A stretch of DNA of 64,000 nt from Pogona vitticeps (taxonomy: Eukaryota; Chordata; Lepidosauria; Squamata; Agamidae), in contig NC_135794.1 in NCBI RefSeq assembly GCF_051106095.1, positions 22,694,747 through 22,758,746 on the forward strand, given 5' to 3'. A program made the translations under genes and the position numbers. Each line of letters begins with the position of its first letter. Position 1 is the stretch's first letter. Below, piece by piece: positions 47,546 through 61,499 of this stretch. The notes under the pieces are model-generated. The model was not told the origin of the DNA. It saw only the letters and a list, made by a program, of their open reading frames with translations, and made no database searches.

Positions 47546-47806
47546 TTTAACAACAACCACAGCAACAACCGCAGCAATAACGGTATGCCATCAAGTTCGA
47601 ACTTCTGGCAACCCTTTTCAGGGTTTTCTAGACAGAGAATACTCAGAGTGGGTTTCCTTTTCCCTTCTTCTGGGGTGCATGCTGGGACTGTGCAGCTGGC
47701 CCAAGGCTACCAGGCTGGCTCTTCTGTCTAGAGGCAGAGTGGGTGATCGAACCCCCAACCTCTGGCTCTCCAGCAAGAGACCTAAACCCCTGAGCTATTC
47801 AGCCAG
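47546..47806 (-). repeat. tRNA-derived SINE with (CAA)n tail
   Basis: The plus strand begins AACAACAACCACAGCAACAA (the tail), then GCCATCAAGTTCGAACTTCT, GTGCAGCTGGCCCAAGGC, GGTGATCGAACCCCCAACC (reversed B-box) and GAGACCTAAACCCCTGAGCT (reversed A-box side). It is longer than the 12930 family and shares its middle with 11835. Confidence 0.85.
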
Positions 47807-47812
47807 TTGATG

Positions 47813-49765
47813 CCGAGCTTCAGATTTTAATATTTTGGACGGTGTAACAAACTGTCTGAAGGGTTCAGGGAAGTCCCAGAAAGTAGCACTCTCTCCCTCC
47901 CTCCCTTCCTCCCTCCCTCCCTCATATCCATAGAGCAGATCAGCAGTTTGCAAAAAACGTTCACTTCCCAGCTCAGTAATAGCTTGGCAACAGACTGCTG
48001 CAAAACCTCAGGTCATTTTTGCCAGCGTGTAAAATTGAAGCTGAAATATTTGTCTTGCTTCCTGTTTTTTTTGTTTTGCTTTTTTTGTTCCGTTTGCTTT
48101 TTGTTGTTTCCATCTTGCGGGGGGGGGGGAATTGGGTTTGCTTTCACCCTCTCCGTGGTTGCCCTTGAATGCAAGTCAAGGGAGAATGGGGAAAAAAAAC
48201 AAAGAGCACGGGGGGGGGGGATGCCCCATAGACAGGGCTGTGGACTTGGGGGGGCAATTGGGAGGAGGACTGGAAACAGAAAGACATTAAATGCAGAGAA
48301 GACAAGGCAGAGCTGAATTCCGTCTGTTAGTTATTGACTTATTAATCTATAGCATTTGTTAATCGCTTCTCTCCACAACAAGGCTCCCAAAGTCATTGGC
48401 AATAGATAATTATTTTTGAAAGGAAGAGATGTTAAGCATTTATTAAAAGTAGATCCTGGCATTCTTTTAAAATGGACTGCTCTCTCTATGTGTCTGTCTG
48501 TCTACTTATCATAGATGGGGACATGACTGTGCTGTCAAATTAGACTTAAGTCACACCAGTGACTTGACCTGAACTTGTCTCTCTTTTTTTTCCTCCAAAG
48601 TCTGGGACTTGTAACTTGGAACCTTCCTTTTTTTCTGGGTGGGGAAAAAAAACTTGTTTTTAATAGGGACTTGGGACCAAAGTCTCAGAGTCAGGACTTG
48701 GGACCAAAGACCGAAACTCAAACTCGGGACTCATATACACCGAGGGCTTGGTACAAAGTTATGGTTTTAGCTGTCCATCGGAAGTGTCAACAGAGGTGAG
48801 AACAGCTTAATTTTGACGCCCTGCCTTTCCCTCCTAGAAACTCAAGACAAAATTATATAATCTCAACCACTCCATTTTCCCCCCAAAGCTTCAACAAAGG
48901 CAAAATCTACCATCTGATTAATTAACTCTCAGTTTTTTCTTTCCTCGGCATCCCTCATTTGCATATCACATTTCGTCCATTCCTGGAACATACTTTTTCC
49001 AGAGTCCATTATATCTTAATGGTCTTAACAGAGATTGTGAACTTCCCTGTAGACCTCATCAACCTTCTGCGTGGTTTACCCTCACCTTCAGAAGGCCTGT
49101 ATTTTTTTTAAAAAATTAAGAATATACAAGCTCTGTTCATCATTAAAAAGTGGAGATGCTGTAATCTCTCAGCTTCCCAAGGGGATAGCAGTTAGCAGAT
49201 CCTGGGCAAACTGGTTTGCCCACCAGAGGTTGAAAGACTAAACATTTTTTTAAATGCCTCTAAAAAGGGGGTATATATAAAAAATGAGATTGTGAACAAG
49301 ATTGCAGCTTCAGGTCTAAAATAATGACTTTGGGGGGAAAATGTTTCTTTGAAATATTTGGTGTGGGATTTCACTCCCCCCCCCATATCCTTAAATGTTT
49401 AGAGGCAGCCGGCCACCAACAGCATGACTGGGGTGGGAAACCAGGAAGCGTCATTTTCTCCAGCCTACACAACCCCTGCAAAATTGGAGTTATCAACGGC
49501 TCTCGTCTCTCTCCTTTCTCCTGCTTGGAAACAACCTCTCCAGTGCCACAAAGACAAAATCTATTTGTCTCAATGTCATCTCCCCTTTGGTGAGGCCCGG
49601 GATCTTCCTTCCACTTCCTGTTGGACCACAACACCCAGAATCCTCTAGCTGCGGGAACCGAATTGGTCATCTCCTCCACTTTAAAAAAAAGTAGCAATAA
49701 TCCCAAGAACTTTTCTGAGTTGTAGGGTTTATAGAAGCCAGTTTTAGGCTGGAAAAAAAATCCTT
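47813..49765. other. Intergenic, no gene seen
   Basis: Includes a CCCT-type run (47889-47922) and several G runs. TTGGACCACAACACCCAGAA near 49621 is a MITE-arm-like fragment. Confidence 0.45.
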
Positions 49766-49767
49766 TT

Positions 49768-49955
49768 AACTGTTAGAGCAGTACGACAACAGAACCAATC
49801 AGGACGTGGTGAGCACTCCAACCCTGGAGGCATTCAAGAGAAAATTGGACAACCGTCTGCTGATTTAGATGCCGGCCTTGAGCAAGGGTTTTGGACTTGA
49901 TGGCCTTCAAGGCCCCTTTCCAACGCTGTGATTCTAGGATTCTAAGATTCTGTGA
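49768..49955 (+). repeat. CR1-type LINE 3' end fragment
   Basis: AACTGTTAGAGCAGTACGAC, GAGCACTCCAACCCTGGAGG and GTGATTCTAGGATTCTAAGA keep the CR1 3' order and octamer-like tail. Confidence 0.8.
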
Positions 49956-51880
49956 AAAAGAGAATACTGCTCTCCAGAAATTCGAGGGCGACACTGTGTG
50001 CGTCAGATTCACAGAAAGGTTTGCCCGTGTAGGCTTTCTCCCTTGTCCCCCCCCCCCCATAAGCAAAAGAAACCCATAAACACTTTAAGCCCGTCCAATG
50101 CTTCGTTAACTCAGCGGCCTCCAAAAAAGAACACGAGGGACAGCAAGGGAATCAGGAAGAGGGCGAGGGCGAGGTCAAAGCGACAGGGAAGATGGAGACC
50201 GAGGAACATCAAAACTGACAGGGAAGTGATGAGGAGAATACCATCAGCGCCAAAGACAGAGGCGGGCAGGAGACGGGGACGAGGAGAGGGGTGACCCACA
50301 CTCCTCTAGCGTTCTCCTTCTCTCCATCGCTGACTCTTCTGGACTCCTTAAGTTCACCTTACATTTGCTCTAAAGGGAAGAGTGCTGGGTTGATTTTTGC
50401 TTTGTTACGCCAATAATGTTTTTATTGTTAACAATATGGGTTTTGTCATTGGCTCACGCCAACGCATCTGTCTTGTTCCCCTTTCACGGCCATTCCCTCT
50501 CCTTCCCCTCCCCCCCATGTCTCTTCTAACATGGTTGATTTTGCATTCACCTACAGGATGTCCAGTCCCACATCCTCCCCCCCTCCCCACCCCAGCAGTG
50601 TCCCCAGCCATTGTGTTTACCCAGAATGCCCCTGATGGTTGGCTGGTTGGGAAGGACATTTGGTTGGCCCACTGCCGGGCTCTGCCACTCCACCAGAGGC
50701 ACATTTGCTTGTTTTCGCTAAGAATAATGTCACTTTAATGGAAATCAACTTTTCGTAATGTCAATTAACTGGCAACCTGTTCCCCCCCCAGTCTGTTTTC
50801 CTTTTCCCCCTGTTTTCTTCGTTTTCCAGTGGGAGTCAAAGGCTTAATGCAGCTCCTAATCTTTGGCAACGAAGAGGCGAGCAGGAGTTGTTGTCCCTAC
50901 ACCCTATTGTGCAGCATCTGCCGCTTCGTTATGCTTAACGGGAGCCCTGGCGCCAGCACGAAACTCTGGCAAAAACTCTGCATCACCGAAGTTCCAGGAA
51001 TGTCCTTCCTTCCACGGCACAGAATCCTAACACCTCTCTGTTTGTGCCCTGAAATCTGGTTAGCTACGCTGGGAAAGATCTCTACCACCCGTCTTATGCA
51101 ACCAGAGAAAGAAGGAAGGAAGTGCAAGAGCACCAATCTGCATGTGGAGCTAGAAAAGACAAGAGGGGAGACACATGCTATGTAATCTTGCCCTTCTGCT
51201 ATGCTTCTGGTTCAAACCACTTGCAATGTGCTTTGGTGCTTCATTATAGCCAGCCTGTACTGAAAACTGAAGATCTTCCTGCTGAGTAATTACATCAAGG
51301 GATAAACTATTCAGGGACCCATTCATTCTTGACTCCATGTAAGGCATATCCTTTATTAGCTTAGCAAAACTTAGCCACACACCGTTTCTCCCCCCCCCCT
51401 TGGAATTTCCTTAGAAAACTTAATTCACACTGTGCTTAATTCGCAAGAAGGGTATAGCAAGTGCTTCCTATAAAAGTGGTCTCGGAGCGTGCCCTTGTAA
51501 ACCATTTTGCCACGGCGGGATGTGGTTGTAACAGAAATTGAAATAGATAAAACATCATTACATTTTAAAAGTGCCAATTAGTTTATTTCTCTGCTCTGTG
51601 TGTTTTTTTTTTTTTTTAAATAACACACGCAAGAACACCCTGCTTGCATCCGAAACCCAACCGTGGATTTACAGGCTTGGCTTTTGAAGCAGCTGGATGA
51701 CCCCAACCGTAGGTAATAGCAGGAGACGTAATAAGAATAGAACAGCAGCTAAATTGGACATGCTTTTTTGGTGCCCGATTGAATTTTAGCTGTGTTTCAG
51801 CCACAGGCCTAAAAATAATAGCACATTGCTACTAATAGGGATTGAGCAGAATGGAATCTAGCCAACCAGCAGGAGTGTGT
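49956..51880. other. Intergenic, no gene seen
   Basis: No coding evidence beyond chance frames. 51420-51600 is a repeat-free AT-rich block. Confidence 0.4.
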
Positions 51881-51881
51881 C

Positions 51882-51882
<1 letters not shown>

Positions 51883-51952
<70 letters not shown>
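51883..51952. repeat. (TG)n(GA)n compound dinucleotide repeat
   Basis: About 18 GT units then a short TATGA link and about 13 GA units. Confidence 0.95.
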
Positions 51953-51956
<4 letters not shown>

Positions 51957-52407
51957 CTTCATTATGCAAGCAGTAACTTGAATAAATCATAAATAGGTTA
52001 ACCTATAAATCCCTTGGGATGTGCAACTATTTTAGGAAGAAAAAGGTAGGATAGCAATATTTGAATGCAATATATATATAATTTTAGGGGGTTTGCCTAA
52101 TGAATGGATAGCACAGGTTGTCTACTCTGATACTTGTAACGGTGGCCATTAACTGTTGTGTTCTATGTTAGGTGTTTGAGGAAGGCCACCTCTGAAACAA
52201 ATTCCTGATTTATTTATATAATTAATTTATTAATATATTCTGTTTATATACCTTCTTTTCCCCAAGGGGGAAAAAAGTGGCCTCAAGGTGGCTAATGTTA
52301 ACAACAGTGATGAGTTTCAAGATAAACCGTTCATTGTAGACGTATGTCAACTCATATAGAAGCTCATGAATAATTTCGGCTTTTGTACATTGTCCCATCA
52401 AGGTTGG

Positions 52408-52585
52408 CTTTCATAGAATCCTAGAATAATGGACGTGGGAGGGGCCTAGGTTGAATCCAACCCCCTTCCTCAAGGCAGGAATCCAAAGCAAAGCAGATCA
52501 GACAGAAGGTGGTCTAGTTTTCCCTTTAATGCCTCCAGCGTTGGGGGGGGGGCATTGTCGTACTGCTCTAACAGTTGTTTAGACT
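52408..52585 (-). repeat. CR1-type LINE 3' end fragment
   Basis: The plus strand reads CATAGAATCCTAGAATAATG, CTCAAGGCAGGAATCCAAAG and GTCGTACTGCTCTAACAGTT, reversed CR1 order. Its tail end is at the left. Confidence 0.82.
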
Positions 52586-52589
52586 TTTT

Positions 52590-54708
52590 CATTTCAGGTC
52601 CCAGTGTGGCCCTGCACAGGGGGTCATGGGATGTGTTGTTGGATTCCAGCTCCCCAGTGGCTCAGGATGATGGGAACAGGAGTCCAAAGACATCCGTCGA
52701 GCTAAAGGTTCTCCTCACTCTTGCCGAAAGAGGTAAGATCAGTGATTCAAATCCCATCATTTCTGGTTTTCTATCAAAGGAAACGAAAACGTGTCGCCCG
52801 TCTATCTGGCGCTCTCTTTTTAAGGTTATTTGGCCTCATCTGTTAGGCCAACCTTGCTATGAAAAATTCAAATTACAGCTACTCTTCAGATTGGGAATAA
52901 TAAAAGGTGAGAACTTGTCATCTTCCTGTGGAGCCATTAAACACACAGGTGTCCTTTAATGAACCAGGTGCGTTTCACGGGGGCTCAGCTGAGATGACAG
53001 TCTACTCAACCATCTTCGTATTATAAGACTTCCACCATTCATTGCTCCACTTTCAAGACTGTGCGTTTCCCCCTTTTTGTCATGCAAACTTTTGTTTTAA
53101 CTAAGACAGTTCTGAGTCAGGTAATGCATATTCATAAGTGTCTTTTTCCAGAAAGGCAGCTAATAATACTTTATCAAAGGTCTCTTTCTTCTGATCTTCC
53201 TTTTGCTGCTATCAGAAAGATGACTCACAATGTTTGTAGCCTGCAACAAGGCCGGGCCAACATCATGTTTAAGATGTGTTTTAATTTCCCCTTCCCTTTT
53301 CCCCCTCTTCTGTCCCCACTGCATAAACAAAAGGTCCATTTATTGACATAAAAGACTTAATCATGAAGTCAAATTCTGGATAGATTAATTGAGACTCGGC
53401 TTCATTCTGGTGATGACTGTCCAGAGATAAACTGTGAGTCACTGAATTCAGATCAATTTTAAGTTTTACAATTAATTTGTCATCAGAGTATATATTAGCC
53501 CATACTGCTTTACACACCAGCCTTAAAAACACAGTAATTTAAAGACTCCCACTCTGATTTTTGGTCTGAACTTTAAAGGAACTGTTCAAGGTCCTGTTGA
53601 ACTTCAGTATGTGGTTCAACACTGTAGATCATTCTTGTCTGGAGTTCAGACTAAAACCCAGAGTGGATATAGGGCTCTATTGACATCAGCGACCTGCTTC
53701 TGGTGAGTATAACCCAGATGTACTGTAAGGATACACACCAGTGAAAAATATATAGATGAAATAACACACGGGATGAAAAAAAACAAAAACAAGGCTAGTC
53801 CTTGAAACAGCTTCTGCATTTAAAAACTGCAGACATGAGAAGAGTGGATTCAAGAGGAAATTGCCAGAAGTGAGTGAGGGAATGGGGGATGATGGGAGTT
53901 GTGGTCCAATGACACAGGGAAGGTCAGGTGTGGATAATGGATGTCAGAAAAAAAAAACATTTTCGCACAGCCTGTAAGGGGAAAGCCATGCAAAAAGAGA
54001 AGGGATTGGGGGTGCCAGGTGCTTCGGCTGCATCTCTGGGGTGGGGAACATGTTTTCCTCTTCCTTTATGAGAGTTGCTATCGCATTGATAGGTCTTGCA
54101 AGTCGTGTTGAGAGGACGACCAGAATATAAAGCTTAATCATTCCGGTTTGTTCCTATCCTTCGGTGCATGACACGAAGGACAGGGACCACAAGCCACTGT
54201 CCCTTAAGGGGCTGCAGAAATAATTATTACCTATTGTGCATTATGCATTAATATGATTTTTTTCTATTCTAGTTTAGGCATTGACAAATGAACCTAATTT
54301 TGCCTTTATAGCTCTCTGGAATGTTGAGCTGCACCGTGGATTATTTGTTGCTTAGCAAAGGGAGTGACGCGGCTCGTTCCCCTCCATCCTTGACTGGGCG
54401 TTTTCCAAAAAGATCAGGTTGGTAGGATAATTGACTCCTAGACACTGGGCAAAACAGGTGTATAATTTTTCTCTGCGTGTCAGAAATGCTCCAGGGAAAA
54501 AGTAATTTCTTTAGCTTTCTAGGCTTGTTAAAACTTTAATGGGAAAAAAACCATGCCAAGTGCCTCTTGGCTGGTAGTACCGATAATTTCACATTCTCAC
54601 TTTTTCCGTCAATGACATAAAGACTTCAGCTTTTCCACTGATAATGTCATTATGTCACTTTTTCCACTGATGATGTTACGACCTTTACTATAATCCTTTT
54701 GAGCAATA
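52590..54708. other. Intergenic, no gene seen
   Basis: GGGGGATGATGGGAGTTGTG near 53886 is a MITE-arm fragment. 54190-54370 is AT-rich and repeat-free. No exons recognised. Confidence 0.42.
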
Positions 54709-54712
54709 TTGG

Positions 54713-54925
<213 letters not shown>

Positions 54926-54929
54926 CTCC

Positions 54930-56270
54930 CTCTGCTTTTTTAAAAAGTATTGTTAACCAGCATTGTTAATCAGTCATCAGCAGCCAAAAAGATACTGAGC
55001 ACAATGCATTAATTAAAAGCAGCTTGATTTCAAAAAGAAAAAAAGAAAAAGACTTAGGGTAGATGCGCAAACATACACACACTTCTCCAGGGATCTAATT
55101 CCCATAGATGTGGGGCCACCATCAGAGAAGTCCCGTCTCCACAGTTGGCAACAGAAGTGACCTAAGGGCTGTTCCTTGCCTATTTTCCTCCCACAGAGCA
55201 TCAAGGGCTATGCCTTCCCTTTGCATTTCAGCTGATCCCTCCCAGCTCTTTGAAAAATTACTTTTGGGACTCAACTAGGTGAGAATACCTCGGCCATGGG
55301 CTGAGACATTCTTGGAGCTGTTAAGCCACATTTATTTCCAAGATTTGGGTTGTTAGTACCACTGGGCCTGGCCCAACACCTGGGAGTTGGTTTCAGGACC
55401 ACGGAGAGCAGCCCGGGAGATGCTGCTCAAACACATCAACATTGGCTGGAAGCAGCAGTCACAGATTTTAAGTCAGACCAAGATAGTCCTTCGGAAAAAA
55501 AAAGAATTTGCTTCTCCCCCCTCCCTCTTAAAAGGCCCACAACTGAGCTGAAAATGTCACTTGAACCCGGGGCAGGCTTGTGACATATATATGTGCACCA
55601 TATATATTTTTGCCTCTGGGGGATACCAATGCCTCCTTCTGCCTAATGGCAAGGCTGGCCTGCTGAGACCAGCCTGCTAACCAAAAAGGATGCTCACAGC
55701 CATGCACAGAGATCACCTGCACCGATACATAGGTTGCCCAGGAGAAATGGGAGTCCTCCCTTTTGGGGTCTTTCGGGGTCAAGAAGCACTGCGGAGAAGC
55801 GGCCTAGAGATGATCCGTAGAAGCCCAAGGCATACGAATCATATTATGTTTTAACACCACGTACAAAGTGACGGATGGTCTCAAGAGACCAGCTCCCCCC
55901 TCTTTTTAAACTGTGCGGCTAGAACATTGCTCTTAGACTGATGGGCTTTGGGCTGGAGAAGAGTTATGCTTGCAGAATAAAAAAAAACTCCAAAGCAGGC
56001 AGCTCAACATTTACAAATGAAAAGTCAATAAAAGGAAAGGGGGGGGGGAAGATGCTGGGAAATCACTCCTCAAAACTGCACCATTCGCATTTTAAAACTC
56101 CACCCTCCTCTATTTGTTAAGTCACTTTACCAGTATTCAGATATTATGTAAATAAGTTAGCTTAACGTGCAGGGTGAGGAGTGCACGAGGCCCTCTGGCC
56201 CTCGTTATCCAGGTCATATTAAATCCATTAAGCGTGAAACACAGAGGCTCTTGTTATGAGTAGGTTCAGA
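54930..56270. other. Intergenic, no gene seen
   Basis: No recognised gene or mobile element. Confidence 0.45.
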
Positions 56271-56274
56271 AACT

Positions 56275-56525
56275 GCGCTTGGACTCAGGCTACGGGAAAC
56301 CAGATTTGGGCTGAATATCAGGAAAAAACTTCTTAACTGTAAGAGCAGGACGACAACAGAACCCATGGCCTCAGGAGATGGTTGGCGCTCCAACGCTGGC
56401 AGCGTTTAAGAGAAAATTGGACAACCCTCTGTCAGATTTGCTTTGATTTGGATTCCTGCCTTGAGCAGAGGATTTGACTCAATGACCTTTGAGGCCCCTT
56501 CCAACTCCATGATTCTATGATTCTC
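56275..56525 (+). repeat. CR1-type LINE 3' end, longest copy
   Basis: In order: GGGCTGAATATCAGGAAAAA, CTTCTTAACTGTAAGAGCAG, GGCGCTCCAACGCTGGCAGC, GATTTGGATTCCTGCCTTGA, GAGGCCCCTTCCAACTCCAT and the CR1 tail GATTCTATGATTCT. It serves as the reference for the shorter copies. Confidence 0.88.
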
Positions 56526-56529
56526 AGTC

Positions 56530-57688
56530 TTGATTTTCTGGGTTTTGGCTCATGTGGGCATGTGGAGAGGCATTTTCTTTACATCACGAAGCTTTTCTCC
56601 CTCTCTCATAGCGATAGAACTCAGGGCCGTTCCAAAGCTGAATGGTGTGGAATAGCGGTCAGCTTAAAGGAAGTCCCTGCTTCCTATTGTGCACAATTAA
56701 GCTGTGGAACTCTCTGCCACCAGATGCAGTGGTGACTGCCAAGTTTGGCAATTTTAAAGAGGCAGTTTAAGGGCCCTCAAGGACTGCTCATCAGGGGTGT
56801 CTCCAAGTGTCCATTGCTGGAGAAAGTTAGGTAGAGCGAGTAGCTACTTTTATGCCTTCCTAATGGGTTTTCCACAGACAAGCGGGTGGTCAGTGAGCGA
56901 ACAGATGTTTCACTTTGATCTGATCCAGCAAGAACTCCTCTTAAGTTCTTGTGGACCTACTGGGGGAACTGTGATTTAACAAACCAAGAAGACTCCCATC
57001 CATGGAGGCTCACAACTTAAAGAAAGATAGAAGGTGGAAGAGATCAGATCTACACTAGAGATTTATAACAGTTTGATAAAAGTTTAATTTTTATGGCTTC
57101 AGCCGACAGTTAATCATAGAATTTTTAGCTTGGCAGGGAGAATTACAAATCTCTGCTGGAGATCTCTAGTGCAGTAGTTCAACAAGGGAGGGATGCTAGA
57201 GGTCTTTAGCCAATAATTGTCTCATCGGACTGCGCATCCCAGCGTTCGGTGTGAATTAAAGTGCTCCCAACAACAACAGGGTGTTCAAATGTCTTGCTTG
57301 TTTGCACTGCATCTCACCAGGCCCGGGAATCTTGCTTTACAGCAGGGACCACTACACATGGCTGACCTTACACAGAGAAACAGAGCTGAGGCTATTTCCA
57401 TGGTGACATTTTTCACCTTTCCCTCATTCAGCAATATCGGACCCCCTCAAGGAAATTAATTAAACACACGGAAAATCATTTGGCCCTGGCGGACTGCTGT
57501 GGAGAAGGCTTAGCTGAGAAGAAAAGAGCCCTCGGATGCTAAGACTTAAAAGACAGTTTTAATGATCCTGTAGGTTACAGTTTTCATCCCTTCTTATTTT
57601 TGCCTGCATCTCTTGTTTATATTCAGGTTATCATTAGGGTAGACATTTCTGCCATGTCTTCATTAAGAAAGGTAAACAAGAGCAAATC
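56530..57688. other. Intergenic, no gene seen
   Basis: 56690-56950 has a LINE-like look (GTGGAACTCTCTGCCACCAG) but could not be assigned. Confidence 0.4.
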
Positions 57689-57689
57689 C

Positions 57690-57972
57690 AGCCTGGAGGC
57701 AAAAAGTGTTGAAACGGAGGCTGCCTTACTTTGGACACATCCTGAGAAGGCAGGGTTCTCTGGAAAAGACCATCACACTGGGGAAGGCGGAAGGCAGCAG
57801 GAGAAGAGGAAGTCTCAATACGAGATGGACCGATTCCCTAAAGGAAGCCACAACTTTGGAGTTTGCAAGATGTGAGCAGGGCAGTTGAGGACAGGGCATT
57901 TTGGAGATTCTTCATTTCACAGGGTCGTTATAAGTTGGCAGCGACTTCACAGCACACAACAACAGCAACATT
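57690..57972 (+). mobile_element. RTE/Bov-B-type LINE 3' end
   Basis: The frame reads LKRRLPYFGHILRRQGSLEK and then TLGKAEGSRRRGSLNTRWTD, the RTE C-terminal YFGHxxRR...GRRRRG...W order. It ends in GGCAGCGACTTCACAGCACA and an ACAACAACAG tail. The subfamily differs from the copy at 32160 and its tail matches the SINE at 16238. Confidence 0.82.
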
Positions 57973-57974
57973 AG

Positions 57975-59545
57975 GGTTTATTTCTGTACTCCCAGCAGCC
58001 TGCTTTGTACCTTGAAGGAGTCAAAACTGAGTGTGAGGTGAGTCGCTTGCATTCCTTAACACTTCCTTCTCACCCGAGACACTCTGGGCTTCGTTCTCCA
58101 GCTGTCTTCCCTCGCCTTCTCTGAACTTCTTTATATTGACTCAAAGCAGGTCGATTCACCTTTCTGCTTGGAGAAATCACAGCCGCGGCCCACATCCACA
58201 CTTTCTTTCTTTTTGGTCCCTTATAAGGGCTAGAAACTTGATTAGTTTTCTAAATGGCACATAAAATGTCTGCACCTCTGGCTGGGACGAGGATTCTGCC
58301 TTCCAAATATGTCCCACCACACTTCCATCTGAACACTACAGATTTTTTTTAAAAAAATAAGTGAAAAACAAAATAAGGAAAACACACTGCAAAGGACTGG
58401 AAACAGCTAAATCACTCTTCTAAGACCAAAAGAGAGGGTTACAGGAGAGGGGAATAAAGGCACAGAGCTTCTCCACCTCCTCCTTTTCCTTGAGAACGTC
58501 ACAGTCCATTTTAAAGTATAGAAAATCCACATTGACAGTAACCATGATGTATGGAAAGAAGAATGGTTTCCAAGCAGCACCAGACAAACCTATGATGAAG
58601 TGAAAGGAGGGAAGACTTCTCTCCGCAGAGGTGCTTGTCCTCATCAATTAGTTTTCTGTCCTGAAATGGCAGGCGGGACAAATTACATCCTCTAGGCGGC
58701 ATTTTCTGCCGACCCCCTTCTGTCCTCTTGCCAGCCATGGCGCAAAACCAGGACGACCTGCTTGGTCCCGTCTGGAAGGAGCCGTTGGAAGCACCGATCC
58801 TTCTGCCATCAAGGCTTCTGGTTTACCTTCCCACTGAGCATTGATTTGGCCATTCGTCTTCCATCCTTCAGACAGAAAAGATACGGATTGAGATTTAATT
58901 GTGTTCCAATTGGCTGCAAAAGGCGGCGGTCTCTAGCAGGCCACAGCTTGCTGGACTCGGGAATACGGCGGAAGGTTCAGCACCTGGACAGTTCCGGCAG
59001 CACCGTGCTCCCTTTGAAAGCAGAGGCTCGTGTGTCCTCACTAGTGGCCACTTCACTCCCATCCACCCCCCCCCCCAGAAAACCCCATAATTGGAAGAGG
59101 CCAGAAACCACAGAATCCCAGGAGGATCTGTGGACTGACGGGAAAAAATGTAAAATCATCTTGGAGGCCACATGTGGCTCATGGGTCATGGTGTTCCAAT
59201 TTCCTGAGAGGTACAGATCTTTAGGTTGTTGGCAAGCAGCCATTCAGTGCTTGCTGGAGTGTTTGCAGGAGGCCCTGTTGACATGAGTGCATTGGGCCCA
59301 GGGATGATAGAACACCCAAAGGAGGGTCTGTGGACCTGCTGGTGGAGTGAAGCTCTGGAACCGGTCCACCGGAGTTGCGCAATCCTTCCAGTTATCACAT
59401 TCTAGGGCTTTCCGACTTTTGACTCTGATCGTTCCCCATTTCCTGCTACTAGCTGGAATTATTCCTCTAACCTTTTACTGGTTGCTTCTGTTGGTGAGGG
59501 TGAGGTTTATCTATTTGGCTAAATTCAACAGGAAACCCAGCTTTG
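57975..59545. other. Intergenic, no gene seen
   Basis: An ATG-initiated frame at 58738 (MAQNQDDLLGPVWKEPLEAP) and one at 58762 resemble no family I know. No splice-supported exon. Confidence 0.4.
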
Positions 59546-59548
59546 CAT

Positions 59549-59712
59549 AACAGACAAGAGTATTGGGCTAGGATTAAGGGAGATCTGGGTTCAAATCCCT
59601 GCTTGGAAACACGCAGGCAGTGGGAGGCTGCCGTGGCAAACCTTTCCTTCAGCATCTCAAATAGCTCAAACAAATCTGTAAGTCGGAAATGAGTTAATGG
59701 GACAACACAACA
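59549..59712 (+). repeat. tRNA-derived SINE
   Basis: The B-box GGGTTCAAATCCCTGC, body GGGAGGCTGCCGTGGCAAAC and 3' ACAACACAACAG. It differs from the ATG-tailed family and is nearer to the 1085 fragment. Confidence 0.65.
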
Positions 59713-59959
59713 GTAAACCCTACTTTGTTCCACGGCTGACCCACTGCATTCCCGCCACACTGTGGCTGCAGAGTGTGTCCACTTTTGCTGCTTTTGGGGG
59801 TAACCAGGGAATGGTTTGCAATGACTATAGGGAACGAGCCCAATGTAGAAGCCCACCATTTCATCCTGTCCATCATTATCTTCCTGTATTTTATGGCCTA
59901 AATCCAATTTTCACCAGAGAAGAGTGACAGAAGCTACTGCTACAGAACTCCGACAGATG

Positions 59960-60204
59960 GACACATTCTGCTGGTTCGTTGGTTTGTGCCAGTTTATCCT
60001 TTAGATGAACAGGTGTTTGGCGTTCCCAGCCCCATCTCCTCTGGCGGGCACCCACTCAAAGGCAGCTTCCCAGCTTCTCTGCCCCGCCTCCTCCAGGCGC
60101 TGACCCTGAGTGGGCAGCTGCCAGGGGAGGCAGGATTGGAAATTGCCAATCTGAGGGATGAATTGGTGTGAACCACCAAACTAGTGGTCTGTGCCCATCT
60201 CTAG
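59960..60204. mobile_element. GAGATGGGCAC-family MITE
   Basis: The right end GTCTGTGCCCATCTCTAG mirrors the left ends at 3793 and 41266. The left end near GCTGGTTCGTTGGTTTGTGC is decayed. The centre is not shared with the other copies and contains CTGACCCTGAGTGGGCAGCT. Confidence 0.6.
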
Positions 60205-61307
60205 TGAATCCCATTGATTCAAAGACTCTGTTCTAGTTTGGAACTAGCCATTGCATTGAAGCTTAAGATTTTTAAGTTCTCTGTTGTGAATCACTCAAAC
60301 ATGTTTCAGCTATTAGGCAACACAGAAATTTAAGCAACAGACAACAGATAAGTAAAAAAAAAAAGCAAACAAACCTTCTAATTTCTATTTTCTGCTTATC
60401 TGGAGGTTTCTCCAGTGCCAAAGCTCATCAGCTGCTCTTTTTCCAGATCATCCCCCATCTGCGGTACCTGTTATAGCTTTGACAGAGTTGCCGCACAGCC
60501 ATAGAAGTATTTCAAGTGAATCCCAGGCTTCCTTGCCAAGACAAAGCTGATCCAAAGGAAAAGGGGAAGAGAACGGAGCCCTATAAAAACATTACACCCT
60601 GAGCCAAGATCAATGACTTTGATGGGTTTTGGCTGAGCAAAGCACCCAAAAAACGTCCACTTTGCAGAAGATAATGAGGTTAAGATTGCTAGAAGAGGAG
60701 ATAATTGGGAGAGGCACAATTAAAATGAAAAAGGAGGGTGAAGTGGAGGCCTCCGCCGAGATTCGGGTTGGACGAGATCATGATAATCAGTTACATCTGG
60801 ATGCCAGCTCTCACCACGCCCCCAAAGATCAAAGCAACATATCTAGAACATCTGGACAGGTTCCCCTCGGGGCACTCAGTTCAGCCAGATGTGGTTGGGT
60901 TCAAAATGGCTATTGATGGCCAACAAAGAGGGATTCCTTGCATTCTATGGTTCCCTGATTGCCTTTTCCCCCAATGGTGGAGAAGGCCAAGCATGGGCTG
61001 ACCGTAACTGATCAGGACCTCTGGCTTCACCAGGGAATCCCTTCCTCAGGGTGTCTGTCTGTCTATCAAGTGATAGCATCATTTAGTGATTTCTCTGCAG
61101 GTACGTAGGGTTTTTCCCCCCTACAAAGGTGAACATTATTATTTTTTAAATATATATTTCCAAATCTTTTTGGAGAAATATATTTTAAAAAACCAGTATA
61201 TTTTTTTAAATCCCCAAAATTTTAGAAAAGCAACCTCCCTCCACCATAACTTTAAAAAATTCCAAAGCTGGCATATATATATAAAAAAAAAAAAAAGGTT
61301 TATTTTG

Positions 61308-61483
<176 letters not shown>

Positions 61484-61499
61484 AAAACTTTTTGATTGT

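Noticed and set aside
47241-47810. Apparent membrane protein with FVCL repeats
   Set aside because: It is a translation of the TTTG/TTCG tetranucleotide array and an adjoining SINE.
52555-52959. 134-codon plus-strand frame
   Set aside because: Its start overlaps a reversed CR1 end and the rest shows no known domain.
58738-59286. Plus-strand frames starting MAQNQDDLLGP and MVPSGRSRWKHRS
   Set aside because: No recognised domain, no splice-site support and ordinary chance length for this composition.
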